Of a stretch of 17,703 nucleotides of DNA, positions 1 through 6,321 are shown piece after piece (the first letter of the stretch is position 1; each line of letters starts with the position of its first letter). The stretch lies in assembly GCA_023415725.1 (NCBI GenBank), contig JAEZJR010000134.1, forward strand, positions 1 to 17,703. The letters are read 5' to 3'. Under the pieces are notes generated by a model. That model did not search any database. It was not told the DNA's origin and saw only the letters and a program-made list of their open reading frames with translations. The position numbers and the translations under genes are program-made. Origin of the DNA: Acidobacteriota bacterium (lineage in GTDB: Bacteria; Acidobacteriota; Blastocatellia; Pyrinomonadales; Pyrinomonadaceae).

Positions 1-96
1 AAGCCCGCGGGGATGAACATCTATCACCGGGCGGACAAGATCTTTCTTAGGTCGCGAGTGTCGGAAAGCGGACGGACGCTGGCCGAGCTTTACTAG
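1..96 (+). CDS. C-terminal end of an unidentified protein (5' truncated)
   Basis: The frame is open from base 1 and ends in TAG at 94-96, giving 31 residues that end in SESGRTLAELY. The tail is basic (RADK, RSR) and shows no domain that I recognise. The next gene starts 22 bp downstream on the same strand, so the two may be co-transcribed. Codon use (GC-rich third positions) fits a real coding end, but the piece is too short to name. Confidence 0.5.
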   Translation, partial: KPAGMNIYHRADKIFLRSRVSESGRTLAELY

Positions 97-118
97 ATAG
101 TGATAAGGGGAAACAAAA

Positions 119-307
119 ATGCCGACGAAAAAAGACGGGACCAGCAAATACACGGACAAGCAGGAACGCAAAGCAGACCATATCGCCGAGGGATACGAGA
201 ATCGCGGCGTTGGAAAGGATGAGGCCGAAAAGAGGGCTTGGGCGACGGTGAATAAACAGGACGGCGGCGGCAAGAATCCGGGCGGTTCGGGCCGTAAGAA
301 GTCCTAA
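119..307 (+). CDS. Small basic hydrophilic protein, plasmid-stabilization-like (DUF7218-type)
   Basis: This 62-residue protein is highly charged and has no membrane segment. It has a conserved-looking core (ADHIAEGYENRGVGKDEAEK, then RAWATVNKQDGGG) and a Gly/Lys-rich tail. The core pattern (HI..Y..RG....A..RAWATVNK..GGG) matches small bacterial proteins often labelled plasmid stabilization protein or DUF7218; their function is not established. AGGGG lies about 8 bases before the ATG as ribosome-binding site. The gene sits 22 bp after a partial gene and 30 bp before a membrane-anchored small protein, so an operon is likely. Proteins of this look are common in general-stress gene clusters; that link is inferred. 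The family call comes from pattern memory only. Confidence 0.72.
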   Translation: MPTKKDGTSKYTDKQERKADHIAEGYENRGVGKDEAEKRAWATVNKQDGGGKNPGGSGRKKS

Positions 308-337
308 AGGACGCACACACGTAGGGGGAATACAGAG

Positions 338-619
338 ATGGGCAGACTATTAACGATATTGGGCGGCCGCGGGGCTGGAGCCGCACTGATGTACTTCATG
401 TATCCGGAGAAGGGGCGCACTCGGCGAGCTCAGATGCAGGACAAGATGAATGGACTGTCGAACGACCTGAGACAAGGATTCGAGGGCCGCTCGAAGGACC
501 TGAGCAATCGCGCCAAGGGGTTGCTGCACGAGGCGAAATCGCATTTTGGCGGCAGCGACCGGAGCAGCGCGCAGAATATGGGGCAGATGCCGAGCGAACA
601 CGAAGGAATGGGAATCTAG
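338..619 (+). CDS. YtxH-like small membrane-anchored protein
   Basis: This 93-residue protein has one N-terminal hydrophobic stretch (about residues 4-21, LLTILGGRGAGAALMYFMYP) followed by EKGRTRRAQMQDK. That arrangement, a Gly-rich helix then P..GR.RR, is typical of YtxH-like anchors, in which the basic patch stays in the cytoplasm. Residues 30-70 are amphipathic and probably helical (LSNDLRQGFEGRSKDLSNRA). The tail is polar and rich in Gly, Met and Ser. AGGGGG lies about 10 bases before the ATG. It follows the 62-aa gene by 30 bp and probably shares its transcript. Homologues elsewhere often sit beside BON-domain or other envelope-stress genes; none is seen here. The precise role is unknown. 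Confidence 0.72.
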   Translation: MGRLLTILGGRGAGAALMYFMYPEKGRTRRAQMQDKMNGLSNDLRQGFEGRSKDLSNRAKGLLHEAKSHFGGSDRSSAQNMGQMPSEHEGMGI

Positions 620-665
620 AAGGACTGTCTGAACCGGGCTACTTTGCCGCTGCCCGGATCGGCCA

Positions 666-730
666 CAAGCGGACCAGTAGCATTAGCCCAGGAAGTGAAG
701 GGCCGGGGCGAGTATTTATTGGTCCGCTTG
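666..730 (+). promoter_or_regulatory. 11-bp inverted repeat upstream of the eRF1-like gene
   Basis: CAAGCGGACCA at 666-676 and TGGTCCGCTTG at 720-730 are exact reverse complements, and one wobble plus two further pairs extend the stem inward. The enclosed segment is about 37-43 nt. The right arm ends 4 bp before the GTG at 735 and 16 bp before the ATG at 747. No T-run follows, so it is not an ordinary terminator. A repressor operator or an mRNA hairpin that limits translation of the next gene are both possible. Confidence 0.5.
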
Positions 731-734
731 AATT

Positions 735-1934
735 GTGTTTAAACATATGAAGATAACGAATTTGATCGAAAAACTTGGTTCGATGGAGCCGGACGGGGCA
801 CCGTTCTTCAGCATTTACCTAAACGCCGAGCCGGGCCAGAACGGCCGCGATCTCTATCCGATCTGGCTGAAAAATCCGCTTTCGGAAGAAGAGCAAAAAT
901 ACAAAGAAGACGAAGCCGGGCTGGCACAGTTCAACGCTACGGCGGAGCGGATCAACGACTTCGTCGAGAACGAAGCCGACGCGGCGGCGAACGGGATAGC
1001 GATATTCACGAAAATGGGCGACCCCGATTTCTTCGAGGTGGTGCAGCTCGACGTGGCGTTCCCGGAGAGCAAGTTCTTTTCGCTGGATCGTCCGCATATA
1101 TTCCCGCTCGCGAGGGCCGTGAACGAAAACCCGCGCTACGCCGTGCTCTGGGCGGACAAGAATAAGGCAGACATTTATGTATTCGGCGGCGAGACTCGGA
1201 TACGTTCGGACGTCGATGTCGACAGCAAGGTCGAATCGATCCAGAACGAGGTGACGCAGGCAGCGCAGGCGGGCGGATGGTCGCAACAGCGATTTGCACG
1301 GCGGCGGGAGAAATTCCATCTGGAGCACGCGAAGGAGGTTGTCGCGGAGTTGGAAGAGGTGATGAAGAAATACAACGTGCAGCACTTCGTGATCTGCGGC
1401 GACGAAGAAACGATCCTGCCGGTGATCAAGCCTGAGCTCCCGAAGGCGATGGAGGAGAAGCTGATCGGCTCCTTCAGCATGAGCCAGTACGATTCCGAAG
1501 ATGAGATACGGGAGAAGTCTCTCGAGGTGGTGAATATAGAGTTGGCTACGCTGCAGCAGCAGAAGATCGAGCAGCTCAACGATGCGGCGAAGTCTTCGGC
1601 GAAGATGGGTACGCTTGGGGTGGAGGACACTCTGCGGGCACTGGCGAACGGGCAGGTAGAGGAGCTTATCCTTGCCTCGAATATCGACACCTTTGATTAC
1701 AGCAAGAAGAAGGTGAAGAAGATCCTCAAGGAATACGAACCCGGCGACGATACCGCTCCGGCCGATGCGGCCTCAGCCATCGGCGACGCGGCACAGATCG
1801 CGGACCAACTTATCGTGAGGGCGATCAATACGGCAGCCCGGATCACTTTCATCAAGGACGAGTCGATGCTGGAAGAGGCCGGAGGCGTCGGGGCGATCTT
1901 GAGGTTCAATATGAATGCTCAGGCGGGGGGATAG
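735..1934 (+). CDS. Bacterial eRF1-like protein (baeRF family 10 type)
   Basis: This 399-residue protein has the three-part build of archaeo-eukaryotic release factors. The N-terminal region (about 1-140) is followed by a central domain carrying GGWSQQRFARRREKF at 180-194. This lines up with the eRF1 loop GGQSALRFARLR, so the GGQ glutamine is replaced by Trp, while Gln183 and Gln184 lie just after. The C-terminal domain has NGQVEELILAS (about 305-315) and ends with AGGVGAILRF (382-391), the eRF1 domain-3 signature. Related bacterial proteins are thought to act at the ribosome A site in rescue, hibernation or stress; that is family-level inference. The upstream reading frame opens at GTG (735), but ATG at 747 (MKITNLIEKL) may be the true start; neither has a clear Shine-Dalgarno. 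Codon use matches the neighbours. Confidence 0.82.
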   Translation: MFKHMKITNLIEKLGSMEPDGAPFFSIYLNAEPGQNGRDLYPIWLKNPLSEEEQKYKEDEAGLAQFNATAERINDFVENEADAAANGIAIFTKMGDPDFFEVVQLDVAFPESKFFSLDRPHIFPLARAVNENPRYAVLWADKNKADIYVFGGETRIRSDVDVDSKVESIQNEVTQAAQAGGWSQQRFARRREKFHLEHAKEVVAELEEVMKKYNVQHFVICGDEETILPVIKPELPKAMEEKLIGSFSMSQYDSEDEIREKSLEVVNIELATLQQQKIEQLNDAAKSSAKMGTLGVEDTLRALANGQVEELILASNIDTFDYSKKKVKKILKEYEPGDDTAPADAASAIGDAAQIADQLIVRAINTAARITFIKDESMLEEAGGVGAILRFNMNAQAGG

Positions 1935-1949
1935 TGTTTAACCCATTAG

Positions 1950-1995
1950 AGAAGCACTAGGGGCGATGTAGGAGGAATCCAGCATCGCCGCTTCT
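1950..1995 (+). terminator. Long interrupted hairpin after the eRF1-like gene
   Basis: AGAAGC (1950-1955) pairs with GCTTCT (1990-1995), and GGCGATG (1962-1968) pairs with CATCGCC (1983-1989). A 6-nt bulge lies on the left and the inner loop is TAGGAGGAATCCAG. It starts 15 bp after the TAG of the eRF1-like gene and is followed by TAATTAAG rather than a pure T-run. It also lies at the 3' end of the converging DUF5615 gene, so it may serve both directions. Confidence 0.5.
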
Positions 1996-1998
1996 TAA

Positions 1999-2316
1999 TT
2001 AAGAAATAACGATTACGCAGGTCGAAAGCGATCGCAACTCTTCATTGATGCGTTCAACGAGTGGCTTGAGGTGCTTATATTGGTTCGATTCGGCAATTAA
2101 AAGGATGACAGCGATCGGATACATGGTGAAGTTCTGCTGATGCTGAATGTTCTTATCAAAGGTCAATAGCGAATCGAAATTCCCTTCGAGCATTTTCTGC
2201 AAAAGTTCGCCATTCTTTAATCAATTCCATCCTCGATCTCGTACGGTGTATACCTCGTGTTCCTGGAAATCCCGTTTGAGTCTGCGTGGGAGATTCTCAT
2301 CAAGTAATAGCTTCAT
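1999..2316 (-). pseudogene. DUF5615 PIN-like toxin gene with an in-frame TGA
   Basis: From ATG at 2316 the frame reads MKLLLDENLPRRLKRDFQ, then HEVYTVRDRGWN, then TGA at 2221-2223 (codon 32). It continues in the same frame with LKNGELLQKMLEGNFDSLLT, FDKNIQHQQNF and a normal C-terminus to TAA at 1999-2001. Without the stop it would be a 105-residue DUF5615 protein, a PIN-like RNase fold whose first acidic residue is in LLLDEN. The stop falls where family members usually have Gly, so a single GGA-to-TGA change would explain it. A 67-residue remnant could restart at 2202 but would lack the first acidic site. It overlaps the upstream DUF433 gene by 17 bp, the usual antitoxin-toxin arrangement. 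A sequencing error is possible. Confidence 0.78.
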
Positions 2317-2536
2317 AGATTTGGGAGAAATTTGACGAGGTTACTACCTTTTCGGCCAATTCGAGAACTTCGACCGCCTGTTCACGCGACACGCCTGGAA
2401 AGTCTTCAAGAAACTCATCCAGCGACACACCGCCTTCGAGGTGATCGAAAAGGCTTTCGATCGGTACGCGAGGTCCCTTGAAAACGGGCGTGCTGCCCAG
2501 GATCTCCGGGTCGACATTTATGACATCGCTATCCAT
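2300..2536 (-). CDS. DUF433 domain protein, probable antitoxin partner of DUF5615
   Basis: This 78-residue protein starts at ATG 2536 (MDSDVINVDPEILGSTPVFK). A GTG nine codons upstream (2563) is possible but gives an atypical extension. The body (GPRVPIESLFDHLEGG, then SLDEFLEDFPGVSREQAVEV) is the DUF433 winged-helix-type domain with its characteristic G-T-P-V-F-K-G-x-R-V-P segment. DUF433 genes commonly precede DUF5615 PIN-like genes and are regarded as VapB-like antitoxin partners. Here the downstream partner overlaps by 17 bp and is broken by a stop codon. The reading frame of this gene is intact, so it may remain as an orphan DNA-binding protein. TAAAAT lies 11 bp upstream of the ATG and may be a -10 element. 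Confidence 0.82.
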   Translation of the reverse strand: MDSDVINVDPEILGSTPVFKGPRVPIESLFDHLEGGVSLDEFLEDFPGVSREQAVEVLELAEKVVTSSNFSQIYEAIT

Positions 2537-2636
2537 AAGTTTGATTTTACAACATTTGTGCACAGCAACTGACCATCAGCTCGAATCCGAATCCCGGGAC
2601 GGTCGGTTGGTTCAGTAAGTTTTCGTGCCGAAGCGG

Positions 2637-2716
2637 CACTCATGCAGGCGAGGGCGCCCGCGTTCCCGGGGGGCGTCACTCATGCAGCCCGGGGGCGTGA
2701 ATTCCCGGCAGGGTGC
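2637..2716. repeat. Two imperfect 40-bp GC-rich direct repeats
   Basis: CACTCATGCAG occurs at 2637-2647 and again at 2677-2687, exactly 40 bp apart. In each copy a G/C-rich segment follows and then TTCCCGG, so the whole 40-bp unit is loosely duplicated. The block lies in the 297-bp spacer between the divergent DUF433 gene (from ATG 2536) and atpD. The look resembles dispersed extragenic repeats; only this one tandem pair is in the window. I see no other gene in 2537-2833. Confidence 0.5.
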
Positions 2717-2833
2717 CGGGGTTCCAAAATGACGCGTCGTGGCAGCTTTGCGGGCGGGGTAAAGGGTGTGATATTCTTACTACTTTGTTTTCAGAACGAT
2801 TTCCTATCTATATAGAGGAGCAATTTATTACAA

Positions 2834-4345
2834 ATGGCTAACGGAACAGGCGTAAAGATCGGTAAGGTCGTGCAGATCATCGGGCCGGTCGTGGACGTCG
2901 AGTTTGAGAATTATCTGCCGCCGATCCACCAGGCACTTCGCATCACTTCGGAAGGCTTCGATGTGGAGCAGCCCGTGGACGTCGTTGCCGAGGTGCAGCA
3001 GCACCTGGGTGAGGGACGCGTCCGCGCGGTTTCGATGCTGCCGACGGACGGTATGGTCCGCGGGATGAAGGTGGAGGACCTGCAGGGCCCGATCACCGTG
3101 CCGGTTGGCCCGGCGACGCTCGGCCGCGTGATGAACGTGATCGGCGACCCGGTGGACGAACTCGGCCCGGTCTCGACGGACATCGAATACCCGATCCACC
3201 GCCATGCTCCTTCGTTCGACGAGCAGGCGACGCAGCTCGAGATGTTCGAGACGGGCATCAAGGTCATCGACCTGATCCAGCCCTTCCTTCGCGGCGGTAA
3301 GATCGGCCTCTTCGGCGGTGCCGGTGTGGGCAAGACGGTTCTTATCATGGAGTTGATCAACAACGTGGCGAAAGGCCGCGAGGGTTACTCCGTTTTTGCG
3401 GGCGTCGGTGAACGCACCCGCGAAGGGAACGACCTGCTCCGTGAGATGGTGGAATCAAAGGTCATCACCTACGGCGATGCCTTCATGCACAACCTGGAGG
3501 AGACCGGGGCGTTCGACCTGACGAAGGTGGACAAGGAATCCATCAAGGATTCGAAGGTGGCGCTGGTTTACGGGCAGATGACGGAACCGCCGGGAGCGCG
3601 TCTCCGCGTTGCTCTTTCAGGGCTGACGGTGGCCGAGTACTTCCGCGACCAGGGGAACGACGTGCTGTTCTTCGTCGACAACATCTTCCGCTTCACGCAG
3701 GCGGGCTCTGAGGTGTCGGCACTTCTCGGACGTATGCCTTCGGCGGTGGGTTACCAGCCGAACCTCGCGACGGAGATGGGGGAGATGCAGGAGCGCATCA
3801 CCTCGACGAAGACGGGTGCTATCACGTCCATCCAGGCCGTTTACGTGCCGGCGGACGATTACACCGACCCGGCACCGGCGACGACGTTCGCCCACCTCGA
3901 TGCGGTCACGGCTCTTTCGCGTCAGATCGTGGAGCTCGGGATCTATCCGGCGGTAGATCCGCTCTCTTCGAACTCGCGTATCCTCGATCCGCAGATCGTC
4001 GGCGACGTTCACTACAACACGGCGCAGGAAGTTAAAAAGATCCTCCAGCGCTACAAGGACCTGCAGGACATCATCGCGATCCTCGGCCTCGACGAGCTTT
4101 CGGAAGACGACAAGCTCACGGTGGCACGTGCCCGCAAGATCCAGCGCTTCTTCTCGCAGCCGTTCACGGTTGGCGAGCAGTTCACAGGCCTCAAGGGCGA
4201 ATACGTGAAGGTGGAGGACACGATCAAGGGCTTCCGTGAGATCCTCGACGGCAAGTGCGACGACATGCCGGAACAGGCGTTCTATATGGTCGGCACGATC
4301 GAGCAGGCAAGGGAGAAGGCCAAGAAGATGGCCGCGGCCGCATAG
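2834..4345 (+). CDS. atpD: F-type ATP synthase subunit beta
   Basis: This is the catalytic beta subunit of the F1 sector (EC 7.1.2.2), which makes ATP from ADP and phosphate using the ion gradient across the inner membrane. At 503 residues it is slightly longer than the usual 460-480. The beta-barrel N-terminal domain starts at GKVVQIIGPVVDVEFE. The Walker A motif is GGAGVGKTV (about 161-169), followed by the catalytic GVGERTREGNDL segment and the Walker B region VLFFVDNIFRFTQAG. The ALLGRMPSAVGYQPNLA motif and the DELSEDDKLTVARARKIQRF helical region are intact. AGGAG lies about 13 bases before the ATG. The gene begins its own unit with atpC rather than following atpG, so the ATP synthase genes are split in this genome. 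Confidence 0.98.
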   Translation: MANGTGVKIGKVVQIIGPVVDVEFENYLPPIHQALRITSEGFDVEQPVDVVAEVQQHLGEGRVRAVSMLPTDGMVRGMKVEDLQGPITVPVGPATLGRVMNVIGDPVDELGPVSTDIEYPIHRHAPSFDEQATQLEMFETGIKVIDLIQPFLRGGKIGLFGGAGVGKTVLIMELINNVAKGREGYSVFAGVGERTREGNDLLREMVESKVITYGDAFMHNLEETGAFDLTKVDKESIKDSKVALVYGQMTEPPGARLRVALSGLTVAEYFRDQGNDVLFFVDNIFRFTQAGSEVSALLGRMPSAVGYQPNLATEMGEMQERITSTKTGAITSIQAVYVPADDYTDPAPATTFAHLDAVTALSRQIVELGIYPAVDPLSSNSRILDPQIVGDVHYNTAQEVKKILQRYKDLQDIIAILGLDELSEDDKLTVARARKIQRFFSQPFTVGEQFTGLKGEYVKVEDTIKGFREILDGKCDDMPEQAFYMVGTIEQAREKAKKMAAAA

Positions 4346-4365
4346 CCAGTTGGCAGTTTGCAGTA

Positions 4366-4398
4366 GGCGGTTGGCGGTTCGATCGACAGCCAGCCGCC
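4366..4398 (+). promoter_or_regulatory. Hairpin in the atpD-atpC spacer
   Basis: GGCGGTTGG (4366-4374) pairs with CCAGCCGCC (4390-4398) with one G:U pair and a 15-nt loop. TTTC and an A/T-rich stretch follow. The spacer is 81 bp, long for atpDC, and its first half has cagtt/ggcag-type repetitive sequence. The hairpin may lower atpC expression relative to atpD or protect the upstream mRNA end. Confidence 0.45.
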
Positions 4399-4426
4399 TT
4401 TCACTAAATAAGGCATACAAAAATCA

Positions 4427-4828
4427 ATGCTTAAGTTAGAAATAGTCACTCCCGAACGCAGGGTCCTGGATACGGAAGTGGAGATGGTCACGGTACCTAC
4501 GGCTTCGGGTGAAGCGGGGATCTTGTCGAACCACGCACCGCTCGTTTCGGAGCTAAAGGCCGGCGTGCTCTCTTATACACTTCGTGGGAATGTCGACAGG
4601 CTCGCGATCGCGAGCGGGTTCGTCGAAGTGAGCGGAAACAAGGTTTCCGTGTTGACGGACGCGGCGGAAGCACCGGACGAGATCGATATCGAGGCCGCCC
4701 GTGCCGAACTCGCTGCGGCGGAGAAGGAACTCGCGGCTGCCGCTTCGGAAGATATAGATTCGACCGCGGCGTTGCGGGAGCGGTTCGAAGCTGCGGAAAC
4801 GCGGCTGAAGGTCGCCACCGGTAAGTAA
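4427..4828 (+). CDS. atpC: F-type ATP synthase subunit epsilon
   Basis: This 133-residue protein is the epsilon subunit of the F1 central stalk, which couples rotation and can inhibit ATP hydrolysis. The N-terminal beta-sandwich is clear: LKLEIVTPERRVLDTEVEMV, then TASGEAGILSNHAPLVSELK and the GFVEVSGNKVSVLTDAAE strand pair. The C-terminal part (about 85-133) is two Ala/Glu-rich helices (ARAELAAAEKELAAAASED, then RERFEAAETRLKVATGK), the usual helical hairpin. The length is normal. It follows atpD by 81 bp on the same strand and is closed by a strong terminator, so the transcription unit is atpD-atpC. Only a weak AAGG lies about 12 bases before the ATG. Confidence 0.97.
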   Translation: MLKLEIVTPERRVLDTEVEMVTVPTASGEAGILSNHAPLVSELKAGVLSYTLRGNVDRLAIASGFVEVSGNKVSVLTDAAEAPDEIDIEAARAELAAAEKELAAAASEDIDSTAALRERFEAAETRLKVATGK

Positions 4829-4848
4829 TAGATCGCGATAACGAACTA

Positions 4849-4890
4849 ACGGCCCTGCCCGGTGGATGTCCAGGCGGGGCCGTTCTTTTT
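4849..4890 (+). terminator. Intrinsic terminator of atpDC
   Basis: ACGGCCCTGCC (4849-4859) pairs with GGCGGGGCCGT (4873-4883), an 11-bp stem with one wobble pair, followed at once by TCTTTTT. It lies 20 bp after the atpC stop. An in-frame ATG at 4866 falls inside this structure, which argues against starting the next gene there. Confidence 0.9.
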
Positions 4891-4922
4891 GGGCAGGGGG
4901 ACCTGTGTTAATCTTCTCCAAA

Positions 4923-5810
4923 ATGTACAAACTGCTAGCTTTGGTCGTCCTTCTTTCTGTGAGTCATGTCTTCGCCCAATCGCCTGATAAGTACTCGGTC
5001 TTCACCGGCAAGGGTGAGCCTTCGTCGATCGCCGAGATCGTAAAATCGCTCGAGAACACCGACGTGGTGTTTCTCGGCGAGCTGCACGACGACGCGGTCG
5101 GGCACGCGGTGCAATTCGAGATCTTCAAGCAAGCGGTGGAGCAGTATTCACCGGGGCGAAGGGTGACGCTGTCGCTGGAGATGTTCGAATCGGACGTGCA
5201 GGTCGTGCTGGACGAATATTTGAAAGGGCTGATCACAGAGAATCACTTCCTTCAAAGCTCACGGCCGTGGGGGAATTACAAGACGGATTACCGGCCGCTG
5301 GTGGAATTGGCAAAGGAACGAAAGCTGGACGTCGTCGCGGCGAACGCCCCGAGGCGTTACGTGAACATGGTTTCGCGCGGCGGGCGAAATTCGTTGAATG
5401 GGCTTTCAAAACAGGCACGTAAATGGCTGGCCCCGCTGCCTTACGCTGAGGCTTCGGATGCCTACTCGAAGAAGTTCAAGGCGCTGATGGGACCGAGCGC
5501 GGAGGCTCAGATGGGTCTCGATAATATCCTGAGCTCACAATCGCTTTGGGACGCCACGATGGCCTACTCTGTGGCGGAGAGTTTGAAGAAAAACAAAGGT
5601 TCGCTCGTCGTGCATTTGAACGGCGGATTCCACACCGAGAACCGTTTAGGAACGGTCGAGCATTTTCTGAAGTATCGTCCGAAGGGAAGGGCTTTAGTGG
5701 TGACGATCAAGTACGTTGACGATTTTCGCAATTTCGATCAGGCCAAAAATGCAGGCCTCGGCGACTACGTTATCCTTACTGACGCGAAGGAGCCAAGAAG
5801 CAAACGGTGA
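4923..5810 (+). CDS. Secreted ChaN/Tiki-superfamily lipoprotein-like protein (haem-binding uptake type)
   Basis: From ATG 4923 the product is 295 residues with a Sec signal peptide (MYKLLALVVLLSVSHVFAQS). I prefer this to the in-frame ATG at 4866, which lies inside the atpDC terminator and would bury the signal peptide. The family signatures of the ChaN domain (PF04187) are present: VVFLGELHDD (48-57), LSLEMFESDVQ (84-94), the YRPLVELAKERKLDVVAANA segment, and HLNGGFHTENRLG near the end. The GE-H and GGFH residues correspond to conserved acidic/His positions of the Tiki/ChaN fold. Campylobacter ChaN binds haem; other Tiki members are metalloproteases, so haem binding here is unproven. There is no Cys at the cleavage site, so it is probably periplasmic or exported rather than a lipoprotein. 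It is a single-gene unit between two terminators. Confidence 0.85.
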   Translation: MYKLLALVVLLSVSHVFAQSPDKYSVFTGKGEPSSIAEIVKSLENTDVVFLGELHDDAVGHAVQFEIFKQAVEQYSPGRRVTLSLEMFESDVQVVLDEYLKGLITENHFLQSSRPWGNYKTDYRPLVELAKERKLDVVAANAPRRYVNMVSRGGRNSLNGLSKQARKWLAPLPYAEASDAYSKKFKALMGPSAEAQMGLDNILSSQSLWDATMAYSVAESLKKNKGSLVVHLNGGFHTENRLGTVEHFLKYRPKGRALVVTIKYVDDFRNFDQAKNAGLGDYVILTDAKEPRSKR

Positions 5811-5826
5811 TCCGATCTTAGAAGGA

Positions 5827-5869
5827 AAATAAAAAAGGAGGGTGCCTGGGCGTCCTCCTTTTTTTATTT
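5827..5869. terminator. Bidirectional terminator between convergent genes
   Basis: AAATAAAAAAGGAGG (5827-5841) pairs with CCTCCTTTTTTTATTT (5854-5869) around a 12-nt loop. The A-run on one side and T-run on the other let it work for the ChaN-like gene (+) and for the small secreted protein gene ending at 5884 (-). Confidence 0.92.
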
Positions 5870-5883
5870 CTGACAGGCAATTA

Positions 5884-6270
5884 TTACTTGCCTTTGCTGC
5901 CGGTGTAGGGGAAGGAACCCATGCCTTGAACAGTCAGTGAGCCGCTGATCTTGTCGCCGTCGACGGTGCCATCGATCTGGACTTCGGCGGGTGAACCCTG
6001 CATGTCTACCGTGGCGGTTGCGGACAATTTCTTTTCCTTATACGTACCCTTGTCGATCTTGCCGGAGGCGTGGCTGGAGGTCAGGGTGCCGGTGACGGAT
6101 TCGCCGTCCTGCTTGAGGTCGAGCACCACGTCCACCGTTTCGCCGGGAACCTGTAAGGCGAGCGACCATTTGCCGGTGACCTCGTCGGCGGACAGGCCTG
6201 CGGGTGCCGCGAAGATCGTAAGGGCTGACGCCAGGAGTGCGATCGAAAGGATAAAGCTCGTTAATTTCAT
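5884..6270 (-). CDS. Small secreted beta-rich protein, unknown function
   Basis: This 128-residue protein has a clear Sec signal peptide (MKLTSFILSIALLASALTIF, cleavage after about residue 22-28). The mature part is a run of short alternating strands (GKWSLALQVPGETVDVVLDL, VTGTLTSSHASGKIDKGTY, KISGSLTVQGMGSFPYTGSK). Such G-x-W then repeated T/G strands suggest a small lipocalin- or avidin-like barrel, but I cannot assign a family. It has no cysteine. AAGGAA lies about 9 bases before the ATG, so the start is good. Similar proteins are common as single genes in Acidobacteriota genomes; that is recollection, not a search result. Confidence 0.8.
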   Translation of the reverse strand: MKLTSFILSIALLASALTIFAAPAGLSADEVTGKWSLALQVPGETVDVVLDLKQDGESVTGTLTSSHASGKIDKGTYKEKKLSATATVDMQGSPAEVQIDGTVDGDKISGSLTVQGMGSFPYTGSKGK

Positions 6271-6321
6271 ATTCGTGATTTCCTTTTTCGTGCGGTAAGT
6301 TTTACACCATTCCGCCGCGAA

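Noticed and set aside
2637..2716. Possible CRISPR array
   Set aside because: There are only two imperfect units with similar, not unique, intervening sequence, and no cas genes are in the window.
3617..4420. 267-codon minus-strand frame over atpD
   Set aside because: It is an antisense frame to a highly conserved gene, rich in Arg/Leu/Val/Asp, with no domain signature.
4866..4922. N-terminal extension of the ChaN-like protein from ATG 4866
   Set aside because: This ATG is inside the atpDC terminator stem-loop region, and the signal peptide begins cleanly at ATG 4923.
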